Source of the DNA: an uncultured Myxococcales bacterium
Lineage (GTDB): Bacteria > Myxococcota_A > UBA9042 > CAIXZC01
Length of the DNA stretch: 64,000 nucleotides
Direction: 5' to 3'
Assembly (NCBI GenBank): GCA_903895725.1
Contig: CAITUV010000005.1
Span: 62,001-126,000 of the forward strand
In this document: one piece after another, positions 50,771 to 58,583 of the stretch
Layout: every line of letters begins with the position of its first letter
Numbering within the stretch: the first letter of the stretch is position 1
Made by a program: the position numbers and the translations under genes
The notes under the pieces: generated by a model
Told to the model about the DNA's origin: nothing
What the model saw: only the letters and a program-made list of their open reading frames with translations
Database searches by the model: none

Positions 50771-53700
50771 CTATTGCCCGGCCATGGCCGACGCCCATTC
50801 GGCATCGTTGAGCCACACGGAGTACACTCGGACCTCGTCGATGTAGGACTCGAACCCGGTCCAGTTGTCGATGCCGTATCCCCCGACCTGAGGGCAATAC
50901 ATCACGTTCGTGTCCGTGTAGGGTGCCTTGTTCGGATACGCAGGAATGTTGGATTCGCCGTTGCTGCCGTCGACCGCTCCGTCCACGAGGACCTGCACCT
51001 GGCCCGACTTGACCCGCACTCCGATGTGATGCCAGGTTCCGTCGTTGACGTTCTTGGAACCGCTGCAGTTGCGGTTGTCGTTGGAGACGTCCATGCCTCC
51101 CCAGAAGCGCACCTGTCCGCCGCCGCTCACGCTGAACGTGTACCCCTGCCGGTTGTTGCAGCAGCTTCCGAGCATGACGACCCCTCGTCCCCCCGACCCG
51201 CCTGTGATGCGCACCCAGGCCATGAACGAGTAAGACGTGGCCATGCTCAGGTCGGAGATGTCCCCTTCGATCTGGAGTCGATCCGAGGCCCCGCTTCCGG
51301 CCGGGGTCCTCATGGCAAAGGTTCCGTATTTCGCCGTGTTGGAGTATGCCGTGCCCCCCATGAACTGGGCGGACGTGGCATTTCCCGCAGCCGCATGATC
51401 CAGCACCTTGCCGGCCCCCTCTTCGAACGAGTAGTAGAGCACCAGGTTCGGATTGGCAGGCACGCACGCGCCCGCCGCACACTTTCCGCCGGGGAACTGC
51501 GTGCACGGCGTTCCGTTCGGGACCGCGGTGTTCTTGCACCCCGTGGCCGGGTCACAGCTGTCCGTCGTGCACTCCTTGGCGTCGTCGCAGCTCACCGGCG
51601 TGCCGGAGCACTTGGTCAGGGAGCACTTGTCGTTGGTCGTACAGGCGCTCCCGTCGTTGCACCCCACCGTGTTGGCCGCATGCTGGCATCCTGCCCCCGG
51701 AAGGCACGATTCGTCGGTGCAGACGTTGCCGTCGTCGCAGTCCAGGGGCGTGGAATCCTGGCACTTCCCCCCGAGGCACTTGTCGTTCAGCGTGCACAGA
51801 TCGTCGTCATTGCACGCAGCCGTGTTGTCGGCATGCTTGCATCCTGTCGCCTTGTCACACGAATCGTCGGTGCAGACGTTGGAATCGTTGCAGTCGAGCG
51901 GAGGCCCCGGCGAACATTCCCCCAGCTTGCAGGCGTCCCCCACGGTGCAGGCATTCGAATCGTCGCACGCGGTCGTGTTGACCGCATAGACGCACCCCAC
52001 CGTCGGGTCGCAGGAATCGTCCGTGCAGAGGTTGAAGTCATTGCACTTGAGCTGCCCTCCCGATACGCACTTGCCCCCCACGCACGAGTCCCCCAGGGTG
52101 CAGACGTTGCCGTCCTCGCACAGCCCGGATTTCGGTTTGTACGCGCACCCGATGAGCGGGTCGCAGGAATCGGTCGTGCACGAGTTGCCGTCGTCGCACT
52201 CGAGCATTCCGGATGGCTTGCAGCTTCCATTGACGCACGAGTCCCCCTCGGTGCAGGCGTTTCCGTCGTCGCACGCACCGGTTTTCGGCGTGTGCTGACA
52301 CGTACCGGCAGGGCCGCACGAGTCTTTGGTGCACGGGTTGCCGTCGTCGCAGTCCTGGTAGGTCCCCGAAGAGCAAAGCCCCTGGTCGCACTTATCGCCC
52401 ACGGTGCACGGATTTCCGTCGCTGCACGGGGCCTGGTTCAAGACGTAGGTGCACCCGGTCAGGCCGTTGCAGCCATCGTCGGTGCAGGGGTTTGCATCAT
52501 CGCACGAGGCGATGCCGGTGCTCTTGCAGGTCCCGGCCTGGCACGAGTCGCCCGTGGTGCAGGCGTTCCCGTCGCTGCACTTGCCCGAGTTCGGCGTGAA
52601 GGAACAAATCCCGTTGGCCGTGCACGCGTCGTCCGTGCACGGATTGTCATCATTGCACAGCACGGCGGTCCCGGGCTGGCACTTGCCATCCGCACAGGCA
52701 TCATTCACGGTGCACGGGTTGCCGTCCGAGCAGGCACCATTGAAGGGGTTGTGCGTGCACCCGGCGGAGGGGAGGCAGGCATCGGCGGTGCAGACGTTGG
52801 TGTCGTCGCAGTCGATGGCCGGTCCAGGGTTGCACCAACCGTCGCCGCATGTGTCGTTCTGGGTGCACAGGTTGGCATCGTCGCACGGTGCCTGGTTCGG
52901 CTCGTGGGTGCAGCCGGTCTTCGAGTTGCACGTGTCTGTGGTGCACACGTTGCCGTCATCGCAGCCAACCGGCTTCCCCGCCGTACAGCTTCCGCCCGAG
53001 CAGAAGTCTCCCTGCGTGCACGTGTCCCCGTCGCTACACGGCATGGCATTGGGCGAATGGATGCACCCCTGGTCCGGCGCGCAGCCGTCGTCGGTACACG
53101 AGTTGCCGTCGTTGCAGTTCACCTCTTTGCCCGGCGAGCATGTCCCCTTCGTGCAGGAATCCGAGGCGGTGCAGAGGTTTCCCTCCTCGCAGGGGAAGCC
53201 CTCGTTGGCCGCCGCCACGCCGCACAGGCCCGTTTCCGGGGCGCAGGTCGCCAACTGGCACACCGCATCCGGCCCTTTGGGAGCCGGACACTGGATGACC
53301 GATTCCTCCTTCACACGACACTGGAACGGGATCTCCGACAGGTCGCAGAACAGGGTCCCGTTGCACAGGTCCCCGTCTTCGAGCGGCCCGCAGTCAGCAT
53401 CCGAAGCGCAGTCGCAGTTGACCGAATAGCCGTGGCATTCCTTGTCCTTGCACGTGTCGCCCACGGTGCACGGATCCTGGTCATCGCACGTGGCCGAGTT
53501 GGCTGAGAACAGGCATCCCCCCTTCCCGTCGCACAGGTCGTCGGTGCAGGGGTTAGAGTCGTCGCACAGCACGGGGCTTCCCGTGCAGACGCCGTCCTTG
53601 CACACATCCGCAGCCGTGCATGGGTTGCCGTCCTTGCACTCCACTTCGGTGAGCGCAAGATGCTCACACCCGGCCTCTCCCATGCACTTGTCATCGGTGC

Positions 53701-54655
53701 AGTCGTTGGCGTCGTCGCACAGCGGAACCGACTTGCCGTCCACCGTCGTGGGCTCGTCCGTCTCGCCGTCGCAATCGTCGTCCGCACCATTGCAGATCTC
53801 TTCGGCGGGGAGCGCCGCATCGCATGCGGACAGGCCACCTTCCAGGCACACCCGCTTGCCCGTGCACTCGCCAAACTCATTGGCCGACTTGCACGCGGTC
53901 CAAAGCCCCAGCTCCACCGACTTGCCCGTGCAGGGACAAACCCCCGCATCGGCCACGCAGCGGGTCACTTCGATTCCGTCGATGGTCACCGTCGGCTTGC
54001 AGGTGAACCCCCAGGGACACTCCACCCCGCCTCCGCACTGGCTGCCGCAAAACGCCCCCTCGGCCCCGTAGTCGAGGCAGGTATCCTCGCTTCCAGTGCC
54101 CTTGCAGCTATCGACCCCGGTGCACGGACGGCACAGGTTGGCATGGAGCGATACGCACGCATAGACCAGGTCCGGGCCGGTCCCGGAAACCTGCTTGCAG
54201 GTCCAGCCGGCGGGGCACTCCTCGTCGCAGAGCTGCGTACAGACCCCTTCCCCCAGGTGCTCCACGCACAACCCCGACTGGCACTGCTTGTTGTCCGAGC
54301 ACTTGTCGAGGAAGCAGCCGGTTCCGGCTTCGCAGGCCGGCTCTACCGCCTCCCCCGGCAGCTCGGCGGGCAGCTCGGGCACCACTTCGGGGCTGACGAT
54401 CTCTGCGGCCTGCTCCGGCGTCATGTCGGCGACCGTCTCGACCACCCGGGCATCACCGGAATCGTCCCCTCGCTGGATCGTGCTGCCCCCACCGCTGCAT
54501 GATGCTGCCGCCAGCATGGCTATGAACATAGCCGCCAGCGGGGCCGTGCGTGCTGCCGCCAGCGGGGCCATGCGTGCTGCCGCCAGCCCTCTGGAGGTGT
54601 CCCATCCGTCGACCCTGCCGATTCCGGCAACTCCCCTGCGGACCCGAATTGACAT
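50771..54655 (-). CDS. CDDGN-repeat lipoprotein with LamG-like C-terminal domain
   Basis: A 1294-residue protein. A long basic and Ala-rich n-region leads to LAAASC (Cys53). The shared Cys module (SGLCV, ECPAGWTC, LCRPC) lies at about 108-295 and ends in one MopE motif (CNGADDDCDG). Residues ~305-1040 hold about thirteen ~50-residue units, each with two half-repeats of the type CDDGNxCTxxDxC and CDDxNxCTDDxC. The last ~225 residues are a concanavalin-like LamG domain (LVLYYSFEEGAGKVLDHAA, SYSFMAWVRI, WHHIGVRVKSGQVQVLVDG, IDEVRVYSVWL), which binds glycans or proteins in other families. GGAGG precedes the ATG at 54655. Open frame further upstream to 54796 lacks a ribosome site. A large surface adhesin is the likely role. 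Confidence 0.88.
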   Translation of the reverse strand: MSIRVRRGVAGIGRVDGWDTSRGLAAARMAPLAAARTAPLAAMFIAMLAAASCSGGGSTIQRGDDSGDARVVETVADMTPEQAAEIVSPEVVPELPAELPGEAVEPACEAGTGCFLDKCSDNKQCQSGLCVEHLGEGVCTQLCDEECPAGWTCKQVSGTGPDLVYACVSLHANLCRPCTGVDSCKGTGSEDTCLDYGAEGAFCGSQCGGGVECPWGFTCKPTVTIDGIEVTRCVADAGVCPCTGKSVELGLWTACKSANEFGECTGKRVCLEGGLSACDAALPAEEICNGADDDCDGETDEPTTVDGKSVPLCDDANDCTDDKCMGEAGCEHLALTEVECKDGNPCTAADVCKDGVCTGSPVLCDDSNPCTDDLCDGKGGCLFSANSATCDDQDPCTVGDTCKDKECHGYSVNCDCASDADCGPLEDGDLCNGTLFCDLSEIPFQCRVKEESVIQCPAPKGPDAVCQLATCAPETGLCGVAAANEGFPCEEGNLCTASDSCTKGTCSPGKEVNCNDGNSCTDDGCAPDQGCIHSPNAMPCSDGDTCTQGDFCSGGSCTAGKPVGCDDGNVCTTDTCNSKTGCTHEPNQAPCDDANLCTQNDTCGDGWCNPGPAIDCDDTNVCTADACLPSAGCTHNPFNGACSDGNPCTVNDACADGKCQPGTAVLCNDDNPCTDDACTANGICSFTPNSGKCSDGNACTTGDSCQAGTCKSTGIASCDDANPCTDDGCNGLTGCTYVLNQAPCSDGNPCTVGDKCDQGLCSSGTYQDCDDGNPCTKDSCGPAGTCQHTPKTGACDDGNACTEGDSCVNGSCKPSGMLECDDGNSCTTDSCDPLIGCAYKPKSGLCEDGNVCTLGDSCVGGKCVSGGQLKCNDFNLCTDDSCDPTVGCVYAVNTTACDDSNACTVGDACKLGECSPGPPLDCNDSNVCTDDSCDKATGCKHADNTAACNDDDLCTLNDKCLGGKCQDSTPLDCDDGNVCTDESCLPGAGCQHAANTVGCNDGSACTTNDKCSLTKCSGTPVSCDDAKECTTDSCDPATGCKNTAVPNGTPCTQFPGGKCAAGACVPANPNLVLYYSFEEGAGKVLDHAAAGNATSAQFMGGTAYSNTAKYGTFAMRTPAGSGASDRLQIEGDISDLSMATSYSFMAWVRITGGSGGRGVVMLGSCCNNRQGYTFSVSGGGQVRFWGGMDVSNDNRNCSGSKNVNDGTWHHIGVRVKSGQVQVLVDGAVDGSNGESNIPAYPNKAPYTDTNVMYCPQVGGYGIDNWTGFESYIDEVRVYSVWLNDAEWASAMAGQ
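54531..54587 (-). repeat. 24-nt tandem repeat in the signal-peptide region
   Basis: Two near-identical 24-nt units (54531-54554, 54555-54578) and a 9-nt partial third encode repeated Ala-Pro-Leu-Ala-Ala-Ala-Arg segments in the n-region of the LamG lipoprotein. The repeat is in frame. Confidence 0.75.
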
Positions 54656-54714
54656 GCCTGCCTCCCGACCCTGCTCGACCCTGGATTCCCCTGCTTCACT
54701 GCAGCGACTGTCGC

Positions 54715-54743
54715 AGTATAGCAGATCGACGCGCTCCGTAGGA
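54715..54743 (-). promoter_or_regulatory. Promoter candidate for the LamG lipoprotein gene
   Basis: On the minus strand TATACT (54715-54720) is a near-consensus -10 box about 60 nt before the start codon. The -35 position 17 bp upstream (TCCTAC, 54738-54743) is poor, so an activator may be needed. Confidence 0.42.
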
Positions 54744-54773
54744 AGACCGCTGCTTCCAACGGTTCGCCCGCGG

Positions 54774-54819
54774 GCGTCATCAGTCGCAGGCGTCATCAGT
54801 CGCAGGCGTCATAAGTCGT
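54774..54819. repeat. 16-nt tandem repeat
   Basis: A 16-nt unit beginning GCGTCATCAGT starts at 54774, 54790 and 54806, the third copy being diverged. It lies between the promoter region of the LamG lipoprotein gene and the dispersed 34-nt element. The unit contains the same GCGTCAT core as the end of that element, in inverted orientation. Confidence 0.7.
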
Positions 54820-54853
54820 GGGAGGATGGAACATCGGGCGAGTTGTGACGCTT
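54820..54853 (-). repeat. 34-nt dispersed intergenic element, copy 2
   Basis: Matches 2673-2706 at 29 of 34 positions. Its outer end (GTGACGC) forms an imperfect inverted repeat with the tandem units at 54774-54819. It lies about 165 nt upstream of the start codon of the LamG lipoprotein gene, in the same orientation as copy 1 relative to its gene. Confidence 0.6.
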
Positions 54854-54872
54854 CTCGAAGTGCATCGGGAGC

Positions 54873-55949
54873 CTACAGCCCGAGCTCCTCCAACACGGAC
54901 CGGGTGTGTTCCCCGGGGCCGGCCAGGAATCCCGGCTTGGGAGGGCCGTGTCCGACGGTGACCGACGGAGTGCCCAGCACGAGCCTTCCACCGAGGTTTC
55001 GCACCGTCCCCCGGGCGAGGAACTCGGGGGCCGCCATGGCCTCGGCAAACGTCCTTCCCCCGCCGGTGCAGGCATCGACCCCGGCAAACACCTGCTCCCA
55101 GTGCTCGAGCGGTCTGGCTGCCACCTCCTCGGAGATTGCGGCCTTCAGGGCGGGCTGCTCCTCTGGTGCGTACTGATGGGGGATCCATTCGGGATGCCCG
55201 AGCACCTCGCAGAAGCGACGGAAGAAGCCGTGCTCCAGCGCTCCGACTGCGAGCCACCGCCCGTCCTGCGTCCGATAGGCCCGATAGCACGCCAGCCCCC
55301 CTGCCGTCGGCGTCTGGCCGGCCTGGTGGGGCCAACCGAGCGCGGAGAACTCGGAGGCCGTTGCTGCCTGCATCATGGCCGCATCGGTCATCGGGATGTC
55401 CAGGCGACAACCGAGCCCCGTCTTTTCTCGGCGGAACAGAGCGGCCACGATGGCCAGAGCCGCCAGCAAGGCTCCGCCGGTATCCGCGATCTGGAGCGCA
55501 GGAAGACCACCGCCCGCTCCTTCCGGAAGCACCAGGTCGAGGAGACCTCCCAGCGCCAGGAAGTTCACGTCGTGCCCTCCTTGATTCCCGTACCGAGAAT
55601 CCTGTCCATAGCCGGTGATGGAGCAGTACACCAGTCGGGGGTTGGCCGTGGACAGCGTCTCGCAGTCGGCCCCGAGACGCTCGGCTCCGCCGGGACGGAA
55701 TCCTTCCACCACCACATCGGCCTTGCCGGCCAGGCGGCGCAGTGCCTCCCTTCCGGCCGGGGTCTTGAGGTCGAGGGCCACGCGCTCCTTGTTACGTAGG
55801 AGCATGGTGAACTCGGTGGCCGTGATGTCGATGGGAGGGGTGGGGGGCTCCACTTGGATCACCCGCGCACCGAAATCGGCCAGCAGCATGGTACAGAACG
55901 GCCCGGGCAGGAGCCGGGACAGGTCGACGACAAGGATGTTGCTCAGCAT
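54873..55949 (-). CDS. Class III CoA-transferase (CaiB/BaiF family)
   Basis: A 358-residue protein. It begins ILVVDLSRLLPGPFCTMLLADFGARVIQVE, split by a typical RxLPGPxxxxxLADxGA pattern of family III CoA-transferases and alpha-methylacyl-CoA racemases. NKERVALDLKTPAGR, VVVEGFRPG, LVYCSITGYGQ and ALQIADTGGALLA (with the expected catalytic Asp) follow in the usual order. It should move CoA between carboxylates or epimerise 2-methylacyl-CoA. The substrate is unknown. TAGGAG precedes the ATG at 55949. The gene lies 89 nt downstream of a thiolase gene on the same strand, which suggests a short acyl-CoA degradation unit. Confidence 0.87.
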   Translation of the reverse strand: MLSNILVVDLSRLLPGPFCTMLLADFGARVIQVEPPTPPIDITATEFTMLLRNKERVALDLKTPAGREALRRLAGKADVVVEGFRPGGAERLGADCETLSTANPRLVYCSITGYGQDSRYGNQGGHDVNFLALGGLLDLVLPEGAGGGLPALQIADTGGALLAALAIVAALFRREKTGLGCRLDIPMTDAAMMQAATASEFSALGWPHQAGQTPTAGGLACYRAYRTQDGRWLAVGALEHGFFRRFCEVLGHPEWIPHQYAPEEQPALKAAISEEVAARPLEHWEQVFAGVDACTGGGRTFAEAMAAPEFLARGTVRNLGGRLVLGTPSVTVGHGPPKPGFLAGPGEHTRSVLEELGL

Positions 55950-56038
55950 GGTCACTCCTACAGTCTCGGGGGCAGCGGATTCTTCCCCGGAGCGCGACGA
56001 TGCAACTGTTCGGTGTGCGGGTTCCTTCCTCCCGGGAC

Positions 56039-57226
56039 CTACACCCGAAGGATCACACTTTCCCCCTGCGCCAGGCCGCCGCAAATGGCTGCCCCGCCAA
56101 CTCCCCCTCCCCGTCGCACGAGCTCGTGGAGCAGAGTGGCGACGATCCTCAGCCCCGAGGCCCCGACCGGGTGTCCGATGGCCACGGCTCCCCCGTTGAC
56201 GTTGGTCCGTTCGAGGAGCTCCGCGGCCCGAGCGGAGTCCTCACCCGCCAGCACACGCAGGCTGACGAGGGGGACCGCCGCAAACGCCTCGTTGATCTCG
56301 AGGAGGTCGAGGCCGGGAAGCGATCTTCCGGCCTTGCCAAGAGCGGCCTGGAGTGCCAGTGCCGGCACCCAGGACATGCCCTCGGGCGACGCGGTGACGC
56401 AGGAGGCTGCCTCCACCACCGCCTTCTGGCGGATGCCCAGATTCCTAGCCTTCTCCGGTGATGCCAGGATCAGGGCCGCTGCTCCGTCGTTGAGCCCCGG
56501 CGAATTCCCGGCGGTGATCGAGTCGGTTCCGAAGATCGGCTTGAGCCCTGCGAGCGACTCCGGGCTGGTTTCCGGTCGAGGCTGCTCGTCCCGGGCCACC
56601 ACGGTGTTCCCCTTGCGTCCGGGAATCTCGACCGCCACGAGCTCGGCCAGGAAGCGGCCCTGGCCCGAGGCCTCCCCCCACCTGGAATTGGAGCGCGCCG
56701 CCATGTCGTCCATGGCGGCACGGTCGATGCCGTATCGCCGAGCTCCCCGCTCCGCATCGACGGCCACCGGGGCATAGCCGGCGTACTCAATCGGGAAGAT
56801 CGGATCCTGGAGCTCGATGCTGCCGGCCTTGACTCCCTGTCGCAGCCCGCGGGCCAGATGCGGAACCCGGCTCATCGATTCCGCACCCACCACCAGCGCC
56901 ACCTCCGCCTCGCCCAGGCGGATGGCCTGGGAGGCCAGCCGCAACGCAGTCATGGGGGAGCAGCAGGCCGTGTCGACTCCCAGCGACGGCCTGTCGATCC
57001 CCAGCCGGAGCCCCAGCTGACGAGCGGCCACAGAGGCCGTGCGTAGCGACGTCGAAAAGCAGTTCCCCATGGTCAGCAGATCGACATCTCCCGGCCCGAT
57101 CCCCGCATCCTTCAGCGCGGCCAGACATGCCGGGATGGCCAGCTCCACAGGGTCCAGCGCTGCCAGACCTCCCAGGTACCGTCCAACCGGAGTTCTCCGG
57201 GCCGATGCGATGAGGACATTCGTCAT
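56039..57226 (-). CDS. Acetyl-CoA C-acyltransferase (thiolase)
   Basis: A 395-residue thiolase of normal length. The nucleophile is Cys88 in DTACCSPMTALRLA. NEAFAAVPL, GGAVAIGHPVGASG (His) and CGGLAQGES (acid/base Cys) complete the active site. Thiolases cleave 3-ketoacyl-CoA or condense two acetyl-CoA. With the neighbouring CoA-transferase, a beta-oxidation or branched-acid degradation role is likely, which is inference. The ATG at 57226 follows GGAGG by nine bases. The long open frame up to 57871 is antisense to a lipoprotein gene and is not used. Confidence 0.9.
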   Translation of the reverse strand: MTNVLIASARRTPVGRYLGGLAALDPVELAIPACLAALKDAGIGPGDVDLLTMGNCFSTSLRTASVAARQLGLRLGIDRPSLGVDTACCSPMTALRLASQAIRLGEAEVALVVGAESMSRVPHLARGLRQGVKAGSIELQDPIFPIEYAGYAPVAVDAERGARRYGIDRAAMDDMAARSNSRWGEASGQGRFLAELVAVEIPGRKGNTVVARDEQPRPETSPESLAGLKPIFGTDSITAGNSPGLNDGAAALILASPEKARNLGIRQKAVVEAASCVTASPEGMSWVPALALQAALGKAGRSLPGLDLLEINEAFAAVPLVSLRVLAGEDSARAAELLERTNVNGGAVAIGHPVGASGLRIVATLLHELVRRGGGVGGAAICGGLAQGESVILRV

Positions 57227-57346
57227 TGGGGACACCTCCGTCCGGTTCATCATCGCACGTTTCGACGGCATGAGAAAGGGGGAGGTTCGCACCGGGGACC
57301 GTCGCTCCTGACGGCCGCAGAGGGTCGCCTTTCGGAAGGTCCGTTC

Positions 57347-57375
57347 TTTACTTCGCCAGTCTCCCCGGCTAGGCT
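57347..57375 (+). promoter_or_regulatory. Sigma70-type promoter for the lipoprotein gene at 57402
   Basis: TTTACT (57347-57352) and TAGGCT (57370-57375) with a 17-bp spacer, 26 nt before the ATG. Confidence 0.45.
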
Positions 57376-57401
57376 GGATGAGGACGACTCGGAGGTTCCT
57401 C

Positions 57402-58448
57402 ATGCGGAGCATCTCACTGACCATCCTCCTCTGGACTCTCGGTTCGCTCGGTGCCTGCTCGTCCGGCTCCAATGGCTCCAAGGCTCCGGACGTACCGGCC
57501 GACGCCGTCGATGTCCTGCAGGAGGTGAGGGCGACCGACATCCCCGGGGAGGCGACGGATGCTGCCGACATCGGACGCATCGAGGACCGGGTCGACTGTG
57601 ACCAGCAGGTGTGCTTCGACTGCCCGTGCCGGTGCTCCGGGGACTGTGGCGGGTGCTTCAGCGTCTGCGATCCGCTCCCGCCCGGAATCGAGGACTGCTC
57701 CTGCTGCGAGGCCTGTCCCGATGCCGATGAACAGGAAGTCCATGACTCGGGCGAGACCGAGGTGCAGGGTCCTCCCGAGCCTCCCGTTCCGACCGGAACG
57801 TGCACCGTGGATGGCGACTGCGTCGTCCTTCCCCATGCCCCCTGCTGTCCCCCTCCGCCCAACCCCTGCACGTTGAAGCCTGTCTTGGGAAATGCCGATG
57901 ACCTGGCGGCGCTGCAGACCTGGAAGGACGAGGTCTGCGACCCGCCTCCCGAATGCCCTGACTACGCCAAGCCGCAGTGCGACGATTGCCTGGACATCCT
58001 GAAGTACTCGGCGTCCTGCAAGGAGGGCACGTGCGTGGTGGTCGAGGAGATGGACTGCACGGCAGCGTGCGAGGCTGCGATGAAGGATCCGGAGGTGCCG
58101 TGCCCGTTCATCTCTCATCCGGAGCTCGTCAACGGGGAGTCGATAGAGCTTTGCGGTTGTGCGGTCGTGACCCAGTGCGACCCGATCCAGCAGCTCGGTT
58201 GTCTGCCCGAACAGAAGTGCACCCTGGTCAAGAACCAGCCGGCATGCGCCCCGACCGGGTATCAGCCCAAGAACAGCCCGTGCAACCCGGACAGCGACAC
58301 GTGTGCGGCCGGGCTCATCTGCAATCCGCTCAACTGGTGCGCTCCCATCTGCACCGAGGACTACCAGTGCGAGAACGAGGGGTACGAGTTCTGCAACAAG
58401 ACCCAGTACGGGCCGGTCTACGGGTACTGCATGGTGTACCTGTACTGA
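57402..58448 (+). CDS. Cys-rich lipoprotein without the common repeats
   Basis: A 348-residue protein. The lipobox ends LGAC (Cys19), with an acidic linker to about 72. An unusually dense Cys cluster at about 73-115 (CFDCPCRCSGDCGGCFSVCD, then CSCCEAC) is followed by an acidic stretch and a C-terminal ~215 residues with spaced Cys pairs (CTVDGDCVVL, CDDCLDIL, CPFISHPELVNG, CGCAVVTQCDP, GLICNPLNWC). The DGDCV and GLxCxxxxWC spacing recalls the Cys modules of the neighbouring lipoproteins, but no CGDDGCGG or MopE motif occurs. GGAGG lies seven bases before the ATG at 57402, preferred over the ATG at 57378. I do not recognise a function. A dense Cys cluster could bind metal. Confidence 0.78.
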   Translation: MRSISLTILLWTLGSLGACSSGSNGSKAPDVPADAVDVLQEVRATDIPGEATDAADIGRIEDRVDCDQQVCFDCPCRCSGDCGGCFSVCDPLPPGIEDCSCCEACPDADEQEVHDSGETEVQGPPEPPVPTGTCTVDGDCVVLPHAPCCPPPPNPCTLKPVLGNADDLAALQTWKDEVCDPPPECPDYAKPQCDDCLDILKYSASCKEGTCVVVEEMDCTAACEAAMKDPEVPCPFISHPELVNGESIELCGCAVVTQCDPIQQLGCLPEQKCTLVKNQPACAPTGYQPKNSPCNPDSDTCAAGLICNPLNWCAPICTEDYQCENEGYEFCNKTQYGPVYGYCMVYLY

Positions 58449-58498
58449 GGCCCCGGGGCTCGGCGTTCGGGGTTCGGGGACGGGACTCAGAATACCGC

Positions 58499-58526
58499 TT
58501 GACAGACCCCCCACCCTGACTATGAT
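58499..58526 (+). promoter_or_regulatory. Near-consensus sigma70 promoter
   Basis: TTGACA (58499-58504) and TATGAT (58521-58526) with a 16-bp spacer, 58 nt before the ATG at 58584. This is the best promoter match I found in the window. Confidence 0.75.
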
Positions 58527-58583
58527 ACCCGCGCTTGTGCGTGCCTGATTGAATGAGCGGTCAACCGTTTCAAGGAGGAAACG

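Noticed and set aside
54774..54819. Tandem repeats as a CRISPR array
   Set aside because: The 16-nt units are directly adjacent with no spacers, and no cas genes are present.
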